Origin: Mycobacterium intermedium
Lineage (GTDB): Bacteria > Actinomycetota > Actinomycetes > Mycobacteriales > Mycobacteriaceae
NCBI RefSeq assembly: GCF_002086275.1
Contig: NZ_MVHT01000024.1
Span: 1-64,000, forward strand
Direction of reading: 5' to 3'
Length of the DNA stretch: 64,000 bases
The translations under genes were made by a program, and so were the position numbers. Below, piece by piece: positions 51,506-60,304 of the stretch. Every line of letters begins with the position of its first letter. The stretch's first letter is position 1. Under the pieces are notes generated by a model, which did not search any database, had not been told where the DNA came from, and was given only the letters and a program-made list of their open reading frames with translations.

Positions 51506-51731
51506 TCCTCAGCGAATTAAAACTGATCAAAGTCCACCCTAGTGGGGGATAGCGGACAGCAGCAGGCCCAGTTAGGGGGTACCCACTCAGCGGGCGTGAA
51601 ACGTAACCTGCCGGCCATCCGACCTTTGCATTCGGCGGCAAGTGCCCCCTAGGCTGCCGCAGTCGTGCTGATGCGGTCTACCATCGTGCGTAGTAGAAGC
51701 TGCGCGCGGCTGCGATCCGAGGAGTTTATGC
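51506..51731. promoter_or_regulatory. Divergent promoter region between tkt and ctaB
   Basis: This 226-bp gap must hold promoters for both the pentose-phosphate operon and ctaB. Weak candidates are ACCCTA at 51536-51541 (TAGGGT on the minus strand, about 31 bp before the tkt start) and TACCAT at 51679-51684 (plus strand, about 48 bp before ctaB). No matching -35 boxes are obvious, as is common in mycobacteria. Confidence 0.35.
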
Positions 51732-52670
51732 GTGAGCGTTCGCGGGCGCGTCGCGCCTAGCCGAATAGAAGGCGGTGTCACCCGCCGCATTTCCGGCACG
51801 GTGTTGGCCTACCTGGCGTTGACCAAGCCCCGGGTCATCGAACTGCTGCTGGTCACCGCGATACCGGCAATGCTGCTGGCCCACCGTGGCAGCGTGAACC
51901 CGCTGCTCATCCTCAACACGCTGGTTGGCGGCATGATGGCCGCCGGCGGCGCCAACACGCTCAACTGCGTGGCCGATGCCGATATCGACAAGGTGATGAA
52001 GCGGACCGCCCGCCGGCCGTTGGCGCGAGCGGCGGTGCCGCCCAGGAACGCCCTCATCCAGGGTCTGGTACTGACCGCGGGTTCCTTCTGCTGGCTGTGG
52101 TGGACGACCAATCTGCTGTCCGGGATTCTGGCCGTGGCAACCGTCGCCTTTTACGTCTTCGTGTACACGCTGTGGCTCAAGCGCCGCACGTCGCAAAACG
52201 TCGTCTGGGGCGGTGCGGCCGGCTGCATGCCGGTGATGATCGGCTGGTCCGCCAGCACCGGGACGATCACCTGGCCGGCGCTGGCGATGTTCGCCATCAT
52301 TTTCTTCTGGACGCCGCCGCACACCTGGGCGTTGGCGATGCGGTACAAGGAGGACTACAAAGTTGCCGGTGTGCCGATGCTGCCGACCGTGGCGACCGAG
52401 CAACAGGTCACCAAGCAGATCGTGATCTACACCTGGCTGACGGTGTTGGCGACGTTGGCGTTGACGCCGGCCGCCGGTTGGCTCTACGCGGCGGTTGCCG
52501 TGCTGGCCGGGGTCTGGTTCCTGGCCATGGCACATCAGTTGTACGCGGGGGTACGCGCGGGCGAGCCGGTGAAGCCGTTGCGCTTGTTCCTGCAGTCGAA
52601 CAACTACCTGGCGGTGGTGTTCTGCGCGCTGGCGGTCGACTCGGCGATCGCGTTGCCCACCCTGATCTGA
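51732..52670 (+). CDS. ctaB: Protoheme IX farnesyltransferase (heme O synthase)
   Basis: Attaches a farnesyl group to heme B for cytochrome aa3 oxidase. The 312-residue polytopic membrane prenyltransferase has the Asp-rich substrate motif [20 protein letters not shown] and a second one near [17 protein letters not shown], plus [20 protein letters not shown] 51732 lies 5 nt after a GAGGAG ribosome site (about 51718-51723). ctaA, which converts heme O to heme A, lies 4 kb downstream on the other strand. Confidence 0.95.
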   Translation: MSVRGRVAPSRIEGGVTRRISGTVLAYLALTKPRVIELLLVTAIPAMLLAHRGSVNPLLILNTLVGGMMAAGGANTLNCVADADIDKVMKRTARRPLARAAVPPRNALIQGLVLTAGSFCWLWWTTNLLSGILAVATVAFYVFVYTLWLKRRTSQNVVWGGAAGCMPVMIGWSASTGTITWPALAMFAIIFFWTPPHTWALAMRYKEDYKVAGVPMLPTVATEQQVTKQIVIYTWLTVLATLALTPAAGWLYAAVAVLAGVWFLAMAHQLYAGVRAGEPVKPLRLFLQSNNYLAVVFCALAVDSAIALPTLI

Positions 52671-52678
52671 CGGATCAG
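52662..52678. terminator. Hairpin overlapping the ctaB stop codon
   Basis: CTGATC (52662-52667), loop TGACG, GATCAG (52673-52678): a perfect 6-bp stem. No T-run follows, so it is at best a weak terminator or mRNA 3'-end stabiliser. The 250 bp after it, up to the PE remnant, hold no gene that I can see, only GC-rich short dyads (for example near 52832-52851). Confidence 0.3.
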
Positions 52679-52928
52679 AACCACCGCGATTAAAAGCCAT
52701 GTCCACACCGCGCGGACGACAAGCGGTCGGCGCGACATCGAAGCGAAATCCCAGCTAGCGCGCCCTTTTGATGCCGCAGGCCGCATCGACGTCTGGTAGT
52801 GCCGCCGCTTCGCGGCGCCGCTCGGCGGAGGTTCTCGGTTTGCGAGACCGGCGGTCGCGATATCGGATCGCACTTATCCCCTCACGGATTCGAGCTTGTC
52901 CGCGCAAAGAACAAAATGGAGGTGCCGC

Positions 52929-53018
52929 ATGACTTTGCTCATCGTTCCCGACGGCTCGTTTACCTCCGGTCACTGTGCCTCCGACTCGTTGACCGCACGG
53001 TTGGCAGTCACCGGCTGA
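52929..53018 (+). pseudogene. Truncated PE gene remnant (29 codons)
   Basis: An excellent ribosome site (GGAGG at 52918-52922) is followed by ATG 52929 and a 29-codon ORF. It begins MTLLIVPDG and continues to LTARLA before the stop TGA at 53016-53018. This resembles the N-terminus of ESX-type PE proteins of the PE5 class as I remember them (MTLRVVPEG...LTARLA), but a PE domain needs about 100 residues. Only 3 bp separate its stop from the PPE start. It therefore looks like a PE partner gene that has lost its body, or a short leader peptide kept for translational coupling. Confidence 0.6.
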
Positions 53019-53021
53019 ACC

Positions 53022-54578
53022 ATGACCGCACCCATCTGGATGGCTTCGCCTCCGGAGGTGCATTCGGCACTACTGAGTAGTGGACCCGGCCCGGGCTCGT
53101 TGTTGTCCGCGGCCGGTGCCTGGAGCTCGCTGAGTGCCGAATATGCCTCTGTGGCAGACGAACTGCTCGCCGTGCTGGCCGCCGTGCAAGGCGGAGCGTG
53201 GGATGGCCCCAGCGCTGAAGCGTATGTGGCAGCCCACGCGCCGTATCTGGAGTGGCTGATACTTTCGAGCACCCTCAGCGCCGCGGCGGCGGCGCACCAC
53301 GAGGCGGCAGCTGCCGCCTACACGGCCGCACTGGCCGCCATGCCGACGTTGGCCGAATTGGCCGCCAATCACGTCACGCATGGCGTCTTGGTGGCGACGA
53401 ATTTCTTCGGTATTAACACGATTCCGATCGCTCTGAATGAGGCGGATTACGTCCGCATGTGGATTCAGGCCGCTACCACCATGGGGGTTTATCAAGCAGC
53501 CGCGACCACCGCGGTGGCGTCGACACCGCCGACCACCCCGACGCCACAGATCGTCAAGGCTGAGGCGGCGTCCTCGAATCCGCTGGAGCAGATTCTGCTG
53601 ATTCCGCAATACATCTTCCAGCAACTCCTGCGAGTGACCGGGACCATCTGGGATCCCGAGGCCGGCACACTCAACGGGATTCCGTACTCCGCGTTTGCGA
53701 CGCCAGGCCAACCCGGCTACTGGGTCAGTCGGCTCTTCTTGTTCGGGGAGGAATTCGCGGGCCTTCGGGAGTGGCTTCAGCTGTTGATGACGAACCCGAT
53801 CGCGGCGTTGCAGTCTCTCGCTGGCATCTCACCGGCATCGATCGCCACCTACCTTGTTGCCCATCCCGTGCTCGCCGCGTTGATCGGCTCGTCACCGGCG
53901 TGGTCGTCGCTGTCGACTCTGCCTGCCACGGCGGCCGTTGCCGCCGTGGCAGCGTTCGCGTTCCTGGGCGTACCGGAGGCTGTCGAGGCTGCCGTCGCGC
54001 CGGTTGCTCCCGTCGCCGCCGGAGCGACGGCGGTGCCGGCCATTGCGGCCCCGACGATCGCCGGGTCCGTCGCGTCTGCTGCTCCTGCGCCAACGGTGTC
54101 TACGGTCAGCACCGTCAGCGGCCCCCCGTCGCCCTCGGCGCCCGCGGCTCCCGCCGGTCCGCCGTTCTTCCCGTATGCCATCGGTGGTGGTCCCGGCATC
54201 GGGTTCGATTCGGGAACCAAGACCGGCGTCAGCGCCAGCGCGCGGGCCAAGTCGCCGGCGTTGGACAGCGCCGCGCTGGCTTCGGCGACGGCTGCCCGGC
54301 GACGGAGACGCAAGCAGCGCAAGGACGATGCGCCGATGCGCGGTTACGCCGACGCTTTCGCCGACTTGGACCCCAACGAAACCAGCCCCGACGACCCGCC
54401 CGAGACGGTGGCGTCCGACGCGGGCGCCGGGAAATTTGGCTTTGCCGGCACAGTGTCGGACGACAACGTGCAGACGGCCGCGGGGCTGACCGTGTTGGCC
54501 GACGACGAATACGGCGGCGCCCCGAAGATGCCGCTGATCCCGGGTACCTGGAATGAGCTAGGGCAACAAGACGATTGA
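53022..54578 (+). CDS. PPE family protein, PPW subfamily
   Basis: A 518-residue PPE protein. The N-terminal PPE domain (about 1-175) starts [19 protein letters not shown] and contains the WxG-type [16 protein letters not shown]. The C-terminal part carries the two PPW-subfamily signatures: GFAGT (54438-54452) and the PxxPxxW motif PLIPGTW (54531-54551). Between them lie an Ala-rich region and a basic run ([10 protein letters not shown]). Such proteins are secreted by type VII systems in complex with a PE partner; the partner gene directly upstream is reduced to 29 codons. Its 3' end overlaps qor by 21 bp, tail to tail. Confidence 0.94.
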   Translation: MTAPIWMASPPEVHSALLSSGPGPGSLLSAAGAWSSLSAEYASVADELLAVLAAVQGGAWDGPSAEAYVAAHAPYLEWLILSSTLSAAAAAHHEAAAAAYTAALAAMPTLAELAANHVTHGVLVATNFFGINTIPIALNEADYVRMWIQAATTMGVYQAAATTAVASTPPTTPTPQIVKAEAASSNPLEQILLIPQYIFQQLLRVTGTIWDPEAGTLNGIPYSAFATPGQPGYWVSRLFLFGEEFAGLREWLQLLMTNPIAALQSLAGISPASIATYLVAHPVLAALIGSSPAWSSLSTLPATAAVAAVAAFAFLGVPEAVEAAVAPVAPVAAGATAVPAIAAPTIAGSVASAAPAPTVSTVSTVSGPPSPSAPAAPAGPPFFPYAIGGGPGIGFDSGTKTGVSASARAKSPALDSAALASATAARRRRRKQRKDDAPMRGYADAFADLDPNETSPDDPPETVASDAGAGKFGFAGTVSDDNVQTAAGLTVLADDEYGGAPKMPLIPGTWNELGQQDD

Positions 54579-55535
54579 GCCCACCGTCTTGCGGCCCTGC
54601 AGGTCTTCGTGCGCCCTGCGCGCTTCGGCCAGTGGGTAGCGGCCGCTGACTTCGATGGTGACGGCGTCGCTGCTGATCACGTCGAACAGTTCGTCGGCCC
54701 GCCAAGCGAATTCGTCAGCGGTGCGGATGAAGTGGGCCAGCGATGGCCTGGTGAGGTACACCGAACCGGCGTAGTTGAGGCGCTGCGGATCGACCGGCGG
54801 AACGGGGCCGCTGGCCGCTCCGAACAACGCCAAAGTGCCGCGCACGGCGAGGCTGGCCAGGCTGGCGTCGAAAGTTGTTGCGCCAACACCGTCGTAGACC
54901 GCCGCCACTCCCGCGCCGTCGGTGAGCGAACGGATCTGCTGACCGAACTGGTAGGCGTCCTCGGGGTAGGGGAGCACCTCGGCGGCGCCGGCCTGCCGGG
55001 AGAGTCGCTCCTTCTCCTCGTTGGAGACGGTGGTGATCACCCGGGCGCCCAGGTGAACGGCCCACTGCGTCAGGATGAGTCCGACCCCACCGGCACCCGC
55101 GTGCACCAGCACGGTGTCGCCGCTCCGCACCGGATATACCGATTTCAGTAGGTAGTGCGCGGTCAATCCTTTGAGCAGCACCGCCGCGGCAACGTCGTAG
55201 CTAATGCTTTCCGGTAGTTTGGCGGTCAAAAATGCTGGTGCAGTGCAGAATTCGGCATAGCCGCCGTTGGCCGAGGCGCTGACGACCCGGTCGCCGACGT
55301 TGAATGCGGCGTCGACCCCGGCGCCCACCGCTGCGACCGTCCCGGCGACCTCTGAGCCCAGGACGAACGGCAGCGGTCGGGGATACTGGCCGCTGCGGAA
55401 GTAGGTGTCGATGAAGTTGACCCCGATGGCTTCCGACTTGATCAAGACCTCGCCGTGGCCGGGTTCCGGTTGCGGCACATCGCCGTAGCTCAGGACATCA
55501 GGGCCGCCAGTTTCGTGGACTTGGATCGCATGCAT
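54558..55535 (-). CDS. qor: Quinone oxidoreductase (Qor-like, zinc-free MDR)
   Basis: NADPH-dependent reductase of the medium-chain family, 325 residues. Visible parts are [22 protein letters not shown], given in part as YFRSGQYP, the core GSEVAGTV, the nucleotide loop [18 protein letters not shown], and [11 protein letters not shown]. The catalytic-zinc ligands of alcohol dehydrogenases are absent, as expected for this class. ATG 55535 ([15 protein letters not shown]) is the homologous start; the open frame runs on to 55742 within the divergent gene. Rv1454c homologue. Confidence 0.93.
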   Translation of the reverse strand: MHAIQVHETGGPDVLSYGDVPQPEPGHGEVLIKSEAIGVNFIDTYFRSGQYPRPLPFVLGSEVAGTVAAVGAGVDAAFNVGDRVVSASANGGYAEFCTAPAFLTAKLPESISYDVAAAVLLKGLTAHYLLKSVYPVRSGDTVLVHAGAGGVGLILTQWAVHLGARVITTVSNEEKERLSRQAGAAEVLPYPEDAYQFGQQIRSLTDGAGVAAVYDGVGATTFDASLASLAVRGTLALFGAASGPVPPVDPQRLNYAGSVYLTRPSLAHFIRTADEFAWRADELFDVISSDAVTIEVSGRYPLAEARRAHEDLQGRKTVGSIVLLP

Positions 55536-55551
55536 TTGGATATCATGCCGG

Positions 55552-56403
55552 ATGATGAAGCTCGCCCGTCCGGACGTCTTCCACCCGCGGCTCGTGCTCG
55601 CGGGTTGTCCGGCGCGAGTCACCGGTGACGGCGACGACGAAGGCCTGGTTGCGGCACTGAGACAGCGTGGGCTGCACGCCCGTTGGTTGTCCTGGGACGA
55701 CCCGGAAGTAGCCGACGCGCATCTGGTGATCCTGCGTGCCACACATGATTATTCGGAGCGCCTCGACGAATTCCTGGCCTGGACCACCAGCGTCCAGAAC
55801 CTGCTGAACGCCCCCGCCGTGGTGCGGTGGAACGTCGACCGAGGCTATCTGACCGACCTGGCGGAAAGGGGCGTGGAAACCGTCGCGGGTGAGGTCTATC
55901 GGCCGGGCGCGCGGGTCGCGTTACCCGATCATGGCCGGATCTTCGTCAGCTCGACCGTCGGCACGCGGCGCTTCCGCGATCGCTCGAAGGCCGCCGCCTA
56001 CATTGCGGACCTGCATGCCACCGGCAGTGACGCCTTTGTGCAGCATAGTGATTCGGCTCGCGAGTCGCTTCTGGTGTTTCTCGGCGGCAAACCGTCGCAC
56101 GCGTTCTCGGTGCGAGGCAACTCACTGTACGAGGACGAGCTTGACTTCGAACTCTGGGATGCGGGCGCTGCTGCCCTGGCCGCCGCGGCGGCGCAGGTGG
56201 GCATCGAGGCCGGCGAGCTGCTGTACGCGCGAGCCCAGTTGTCCGGCGACCGCCTGCTGGAACTACAACTGATCGATCCGTCGTTGGGCTGGCGGCGGCT
56301 GAGCGCCGAAACCCGCGAGCTTGCCCAACGGGAGTTCGCGGTGTGTGTGGAATCAGCTTTGGAGCGGCTCGGGCTTGGCCCGTTCTCGCATCGACGCCCA
56401 TAG
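55552..56403 (+). CDS. ATP-grasp-like protein (Rv1455-like)
   Basis: A 283-residue protein of unknown function. The layout suggests an ATP-grasp fold: an N-terminal Rossmann-like part (LVLAGCPARVTGDGDDEGL, WDDPEVADAHLVILRATHDY), a middle with VVRWNVDRGYLTDL, and a C-terminal part with FVSSTVGTRRF, SLLVFLGGKPSHAF and ELQLIDPSLGW. Metal and nucleotide ligands cannot be assigned with certainty. It starts at ATG 55552 (or 55555), divergent from qor by 16 bp. It overlaps the end of ctaA by 51 bp tail to tail. Confidence 0.83.
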   Translation: MMKLARPDVFHPRLVLAGCPARVTGDGDDEGLVAALRQRGLHARWLSWDDPEVADAHLVILRATHDYSERLDEFLAWTTSVQNLLNAPAVVRWNVDRGYLTDLAERGVETVAGEVYRPGARVALPDHGRIFVSSTVGTRRFRDRSKAAAYIADLHATGSDAFVQHSDSARESLLVFLGGKPSHAFSVRGNSLYEDELDFELWDAGAAALAAAAAQVGIEAGELLYARAQLSGDRLLELQLIDPSLGWRRLSAETRELAQREFAVCVESALERLGLGPFSHRRP

Positions 56404-57327
56404 GGCAGCGGTGGCCGCCGTGCACGCGGCCGCGCCGGCCACGTGGAGGGCGACCAGGACGGCGGGCACGCCGGTGTAGTACTGCGCGGTGCCGACGGCC
56501 GCCTGCGCGACGATCAAGGCCAGCAAGACGCCCAGCCGCAACATGATTGTGCGCCCGGCGCTGACCGCAAGCAGCCCGAAGCCCAGACCGACCACCAGCG
56601 CGAGATACGACACCAACAGCGAGGAGTGCGCGTGCACCAGGGTGGTGATCTCGATCTTGAGGCGCGGAACGGTCCGGCTGGGGCTCTTGTCGCCGGCGTG
56701 CGGGCCGGCCGCCGTCACCAGGGTGCCCGTCACCAGCACCAAGGCGAGGTTGACCGCGCTCAGCGCCGTGAGGAGTCGGAGCGGCCGGGCCACACGCTGC
56801 TGGACCACACCATCGTCGGGCTCGCCGATCTTGACGAACAGCAACACCGACAGCCACACCATCGTCATCGACGCCAGCAGATGGATGGCCACCGTCCACC
56901 ACAGCAGCCCGGTGCGCACCGTGATGCCGCCGATCACCGCCTGCACGACCGTCGAGGCCGGCATAAGCCACGCGTACACCAGCACCTCGGTCCGTCGGCG
57001 CGCGCGGGTGACCGCCAGCACCGCCAGAGCCGCGGTAAGCACCACGGCGAAGGTGATCATCCGGTTGCCGAATTCGACCGCCTGGTGAATCCTCGGCACC
57101 TCGGCGACCGCTACCGGCGTGAAACTGCCCGGAAAACACTGCGGCCACGTCGGGCAACCCAGCCCGGACGCGGTGACCCGGACGATCGCTCCGGTGACCG
57201 CGATACCACCCTGAGTCAGGATGACGGCGGCGCCGATCAGCCGTTGCACACGCAGGCTGGGGTCGGGCAGCAGGTCCACCACCCGCAACAGCGCTCGTCC
57301 CACGGCCACTGCCCGATCGTAAGGCAC
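56353..57327 (-). CDS. ctaA: Heme A synthase (CtaA/COX15)
   Basis: Oxidises the heme O methyl group to a formyl group, giving heme A for cytochrome aa3 oxidase. The 324-residue protein has eight membrane helices. It shows the family's RVTASGLGCPTWPQCFPGSF with its cysteine pair, the heme-ligand histidines in EVPRIHQAVEFGNRM and WWTVAIHLLASM, HAHSSLLVSYLAL in the second half, and ALHVAGAAACTA near the end. Start taken as GTG 57327; a start at a later valine is possible. Older annotations call the Rv1456c homologue an ABC-transporter membrane protein. Confidence 0.92.
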   Translation of the reverse strand: MPYDRAVAVGRALLRVVDLLPDPSLRVQRLIGAAVILTQGGIAVTGAIVRVTASGLGCPTWPQCFPGSFTPVAVAEVPRIHQAVEFGNRMITFAVVLTAALAVLAVTRARRRTEVLVYAWLMPASTVVQAVIGGITVRTGLLWWTVAIHLLASMTMVWLSVLLFVKIGEPDDGVVQQRVARPLRLLTALSAVNLALVLVTGTLVTAAGPHAGDKSPSRTVPRLKIEITTLVHAHSSLLVSYLALVVGLGFGLLAVSAGRTIMLRLGVLLALIVAQAAVGTAQYYTGVPAVLVALHVAGAAACTAATAALWASMRERAKPEPLQS

Positions 57328-57393
57328 TGAAAACTACAACTTGTAGTAAGGGCGGACGTGGCCAAGATTGCGGTTGCGCACTATGCAGGAGAG

Positions 57394-58242
57394 ATGACCA
57401 ACGTTCCCGCCATTGCCCTCAATAACGGCGCGCGTATCCCGCAACTGGGTTTCGGTGTCTTCCAGATCGAGCCTGAGAACACCGCGGCCGCGGTGGCCAC
57501 CGCACTGGAGATCGGGTACCGACACATCGATACGGCGCAGATGTACGGCAATGAGAAAGAAGTCGCTCAAGGCGTCCGCCAGGCGGGGTTGGACCGCTCG
57601 GAAGTCTTCATCACCAGCAAGCTCAACAACGGTGCTCACCGGCCCGATGACGCCCGTCGGGCATTCGACGAGACATTGGCCGCCCTGCAGTCCGACTACG
57701 TCGACTTGTTTCTCATTCACTGGCCGTTGCCGACGCGCTACGACGGCGACTTCGTCTCGACTTGGGCGGTGCTTGAAGAATTCGCCCGCGACGGGCGAGC
57801 GCGCAGCATCGGGGTGTCGAATTTCCAGACCTTGCATCTCAAGCGGCTGGCGCAGGAATCCGACACGGTGCCGGCGGTCAACCAGATCGAGGTTCACCCC
57901 TACTTCGCCAACGACCAGGTCCGTGCCTACGGGAAGTCACACGGCATCGTGACGGAGGCGTGGTCGCCGATCGCTCAGGGCAAGGTTCTCGGCGACCCGA
58001 CGATCAAGCGGATCGCGGACGACCTCGGCAAGTCTGCCGCACAGGTCGTGTTGCGCTGGCACATCCAGCGCGGTGACGTCGTCTTCCCCAAGTCGGTGTC
58101 GCCGGAGCGGATGAAGTCGAATTTCGACATCTTCGACTTCGAACTCGGCGCTGAAGACGTGGAGGCGATAACGGGCCTCGACCAGGGTGAAGCGGGCCGC
58201 ACCGGCGGCCACCCGGACTACTTCGACTACATCCCCGACTAG
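57394..58242 (+). CDS. Aldo/keto reductase
   Basis: NADPH-dependent carbonyl reductase of the AKR5-like group, 282 residues. The catalytic tetrad is visible: Asp and Tyr in HIDTAQMYGNE, Lys in FITSKLNNG, and His in FLIHWPLP. SIGVSNFQ, AVNQIEVHPYF and the NADPH-binding PKSVSPERMKSNFDIFDF complete it. ATG 57394 gives the normal N-terminus (MTNVPAIALNNGARIPQLG); GTG 57358 would add 12 residues. It is divergent from ctaA. I do not recall an equivalent at this place in M. tuberculosis, so it is probably an insertion or a lineage-specific retention. Confidence 0.92.
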   Translation: MTNVPAIALNNGARIPQLGFGVFQIEPENTAAAVATALEIGYRHIDTAQMYGNEKEVAQGVRQAGLDRSEVFITSKLNNGAHRPDDARRAFDETLAALQSDYVDLFLIHWPLPTRYDGDFVSTWAVLEEFARDGRARSIGVSNFQTLHLKRLAQESDTVPAVNQIEVHPYFANDQVRAYGKSHGIVTEAWSPIAQGKVLGDPTIKRIADDLGKSAAQVVLRWHIQRGDVVFPKSVSPERMKSNFDIFDFELGAEDVEAITGLDQGEAGRTGGHPDYFDYIPD

Positions 58243-58256
58243 CTGGCGTCGGCTGG

Positions 58257-58547
58257 CCTTCGGCGCTGATTAGCGTCGCCGAGTGTGTGGCCTTTGTCCC
58301 CGAAGTGTCGGTGTCGGGGCGATGCGGCCCACGTTCGACGCGGGGTCGGCGGGGCTTCGGCGGGATACCGTCGCCGAGTGTGTGGCCTATGTCCCCGAAG
58401 TGTCGGTGTCGGGGCCATGCGGCCCACGTTCGACGCGGAGTCGACGGCGCTTCGGCGGGATACCGTCGCCGAGCGTGTGGCCTATGTCCCCGAAGTGTCG
58501 GTGTCGGGGCCATGCGGCCCACGTTCGACGCGGGGTCGGCGGGGCTT
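58257..58547. repeat. Three tandem 95-bp repeats with internal hairpins
   Basis: Copies begin at equivalent bases 58281, 58376 and 58471, a period of exactly 95. The first is partly degenerate on its left side and the third ends near 58547. Differences are few (for example gagtg/gagcg, ctttgt/ctatgt, ggggtcgg/ggagtcga). Each copy holds CCCCGA-N10-TCGGGG (58298-58319, then at +95 and +190). A 95-bp unit is not a multiple of three and cannot encode a repeat protein in one frame. It fills the gap between the convergent aldo/keto reductase and ABC permease genes; it looks like a MIRU/VNTR-type minisatellite and may also end transcription from both sides. Confidence 0.88.
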
Positions 58548-58577
58548 AAGCGGCGGGGCCTCGGCGCCGCGAAGAAA

Positions 58578-59366
58578 TCAGGTGAAGCGGAACCAGCGCA
58601 GCGCCGCCAATCCTCCCAGCGTGCCCCACACCGCCAGGACGACCACTCCGAACCAGTCCATCGACAACGCCATCGCCTGCGACAGCGCTTCGGTCAGCGC
58701 GCCCGACGGCGTCACTCGGGCCGCCCATTTCACCCCGGCCGGGATCACTTCCGTCTCCAACGTCAGCGCGCCGAAACCGGCGAAGACGAACCACAGCAGG
58801 TTGGCGACGGCCAGCACGATCTCGGCGCGCAACGTCCCACCCAGTAGCAGTCCGAGCGCGGCAAATCCGGCGGTCCCAAGCGCGATGATCGCCGCCCCGA
58901 ACGCCAAAGCTCCCGGTGCAGGGCGCCACCCCAGCACAAAGCCGATGGCGCCCAACAGAATTGCTTGCAAGAACACGACGGCGACCACCGCCAGCGACTT
59001 GCCCGCGATGATGCCCCAAACGGGCAGCGGGGTAGCCCCGAGACGCTTCAGCGCGCCGTAGCGGCGATCGAACGCGACCGCGATGGCCTGGCCGGTGAAG
59101 GCGGTCGAGATGACGGCGAGCGCCATGATGGCCGGGACGAACGTGGCGGCGCGGTTGGTGCCGAAAGATCCCAACGGCAGCAGCGTCATCCCCACCAGCA
59201 GCGTGATCGGGATGAACATGGTCAAGAGCAGTTGCTCGCCGTTGCGCAGCAGCAGTTTCAACTCCAGGCCGAACTGGGCGGCCAGCATGCGCGGGACGGT
59301 GTTCGGCCGCGGGTCTGGGGTGAAGGTTCCCGGCGGGAATGTTTCGGTTTGCGCGTCTTGAGTCAC
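58578..59366 (-). CDS. ABC transporter permease (ABC-2 type)
   Basis: A 262-residue membrane subunit with six hydrophobic segments (LLLTMFIPITLLVGMTLLPL, FVPAIMALAVISTAFTGQAI, VVAVVFLQAILLGAIGFVLG and others). The ABC-2 exporter signature region is AFDRRYGALKRLGATPLPVW. GTG 59366 overlaps the ATPase stop (GTGA); the open frame to 59465 is not needed. Rv1457c homologue. With the ATPase it forms an exporter; in M. tuberculosis its substrate is not settled. Confidence 0.92.
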   Translation of the reverse strand: MTQDAQTETFPPGTFTPDPRPNTVPRMLAAQFGLELKLLLRNGEQLLLTMFIPITLLVGMTLLPLGSFGTNRAATFVPAIMALAVISTAFTGQAIAVAFDRRYGALKRLGATPLPVWGIIAGKSLAVVAVVFLQAILLGAIGFVLGWRPAPGALAFGAAIIALGTAGFAALGLLLGGTLRAEIVLAVANLLWFVFAGFGALTLETEVIPAGVKWAARVTPSGALTEALSQAMALSMDWFGVVVLAVWGTLGGLAALRWFRFT

Positions 59367-60304
59367 TGTCGCAACTTTCTGCCGGTGAGGTCGAGAAACA
59401 CGTCCTCGAGGCTGCGCTGCTCGACCCGCATGTCGGTGGCCAGCACGTCGATGCGCGCACACCACGCGGTTACCGTCGCCAGTACCTGCGGATCTACCGG
59501 CCCTTCGACCAGGTACTCGCCCGGGGTCACCTCAGTGGCCTTGTAGTCCTCCGGCAGCGCCGAAGCCAGCAACGAGAGGTCGAGTCGTGGTGGCGCGGTG
59601 AACCGCAGCTGGTCTTTTGCGCCACTGCGCATCAGCTCGGTGGGCGTGCCCGCGGCCACCGTGACGCCGTGGTCGATGATGACCAGCCGGTCGGCGAGTT
59701 CCTCGGCCTCTTTGAGCTGGTGGGTGGTGAGCACCACCGTGACGCCGTCGCGGCGCAGCGCGTCGATCAACTCCCACACCAGCAGCCGGGCGTGCGCGTC
59801 CATGCCGGCGGTGGGCTCGTCGAGAAACACCAGCTCGGGACGGCCGACGAGCGCGCAGGCCAGTGCCAGCCGCTGCTGCTGCCCTCCGGAAAGTCGCCGG
59901 TAGGTGGTACGGGCGGCGTCGGTAAGGCCGAGGGTGTCCAGTAGCCACGCGGGATCGAGTGGGTCCGCCGCATATGACGCCACCAGGTTCAGCATTTCGC
60001 CCGCCCGTGCCGCCGGGTATCCGCCGCCGCCCTGCAGCATCACGCCGATACGCGAGCGCAACTGTGCGTTGTCGGCAATCGGGTCCAGGCCCAGCACCTC
60101 GATGGTGCCGGCGTCCGGACGGACGAACCCCTCGCACATTTCGACGGTGGTTGTCTTACCCGCGCCGTTGGGCCCCAACAGGGCGATGACTTCGGCCGCT
60201 TGGACGTCGAGATCTAGGTTGTCGACGGCGGTCAGCGACCCGTAGTGCTTACTTACCCCGCGCAACCGAACAACCGGTTCGCGGTACTCACGGGCCAAGC
60301 TCAC
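59363..60304 (-). CDS. ABC transporter ATP-binding protein
   Basis: A 313-residue ATPase of the DrrA/CcmA-like exporter class. It has Walker A LGPNGAGKTTTVEM, the Q-loop region GVMLQGGGGYPAARAGEML, the signature RLSGGQQQRLALACAL, Walker B LVFLDEPTAGMD and the switch His in VVLTTHQLKEAEELAD. It is translationally coupled on both sides, overlapping mptB and the permease by 4 bp each. Rv1458c homologue. Confidence 0.94.
   Translation of the reverse strand: MSLAREYREPVVRLRGVSKHYGSLTAVDNLDLDVQAAEVIALLGPNGAGKTTTVEMCEGFVRPDAGTIEVLGLDPIADNAQLRSRIGVMLQGGGGYPAARAGEMLNLVASYAADPLDPAWLLDTLGLTDAARTTYRRLSGGQQQRLALACALVGRPELVFLDEPTAGMDAHARLLVWELIDALRRDGVTVVLTTHQLKEAEELADRLVIIDHGVTVAAGTPTELMRSGAKDQLRFTAPPRLDLSLLASALPEDYKATEVTPGEYLVEGPVDPQVLATVTAWCARIDVLATDMRVEQRSLEDVFLDLTGRKLRQ

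Noticed and set aside
58257..58547. CRISPR array
   Set aside because: Copies are directly adjacent without unique spacers, the unit is too long, and no cas gene is nearby.
58283..59061. Overlapping plus-strand ORFs in the 95-bp repeats
   Set aside because: The 95-bp period shifts frame at every copy, so the similar peptides in three frames are a by-product of the repeat; they then run antisense through the ABC permease gene.
59367..59465. Longer start for the ABC permease
   Set aside because: It would overlap the ATPase gene by about 100 bp; the GTGA junction at 59363-59366 fits the coupled layout of the neighbouring genes.
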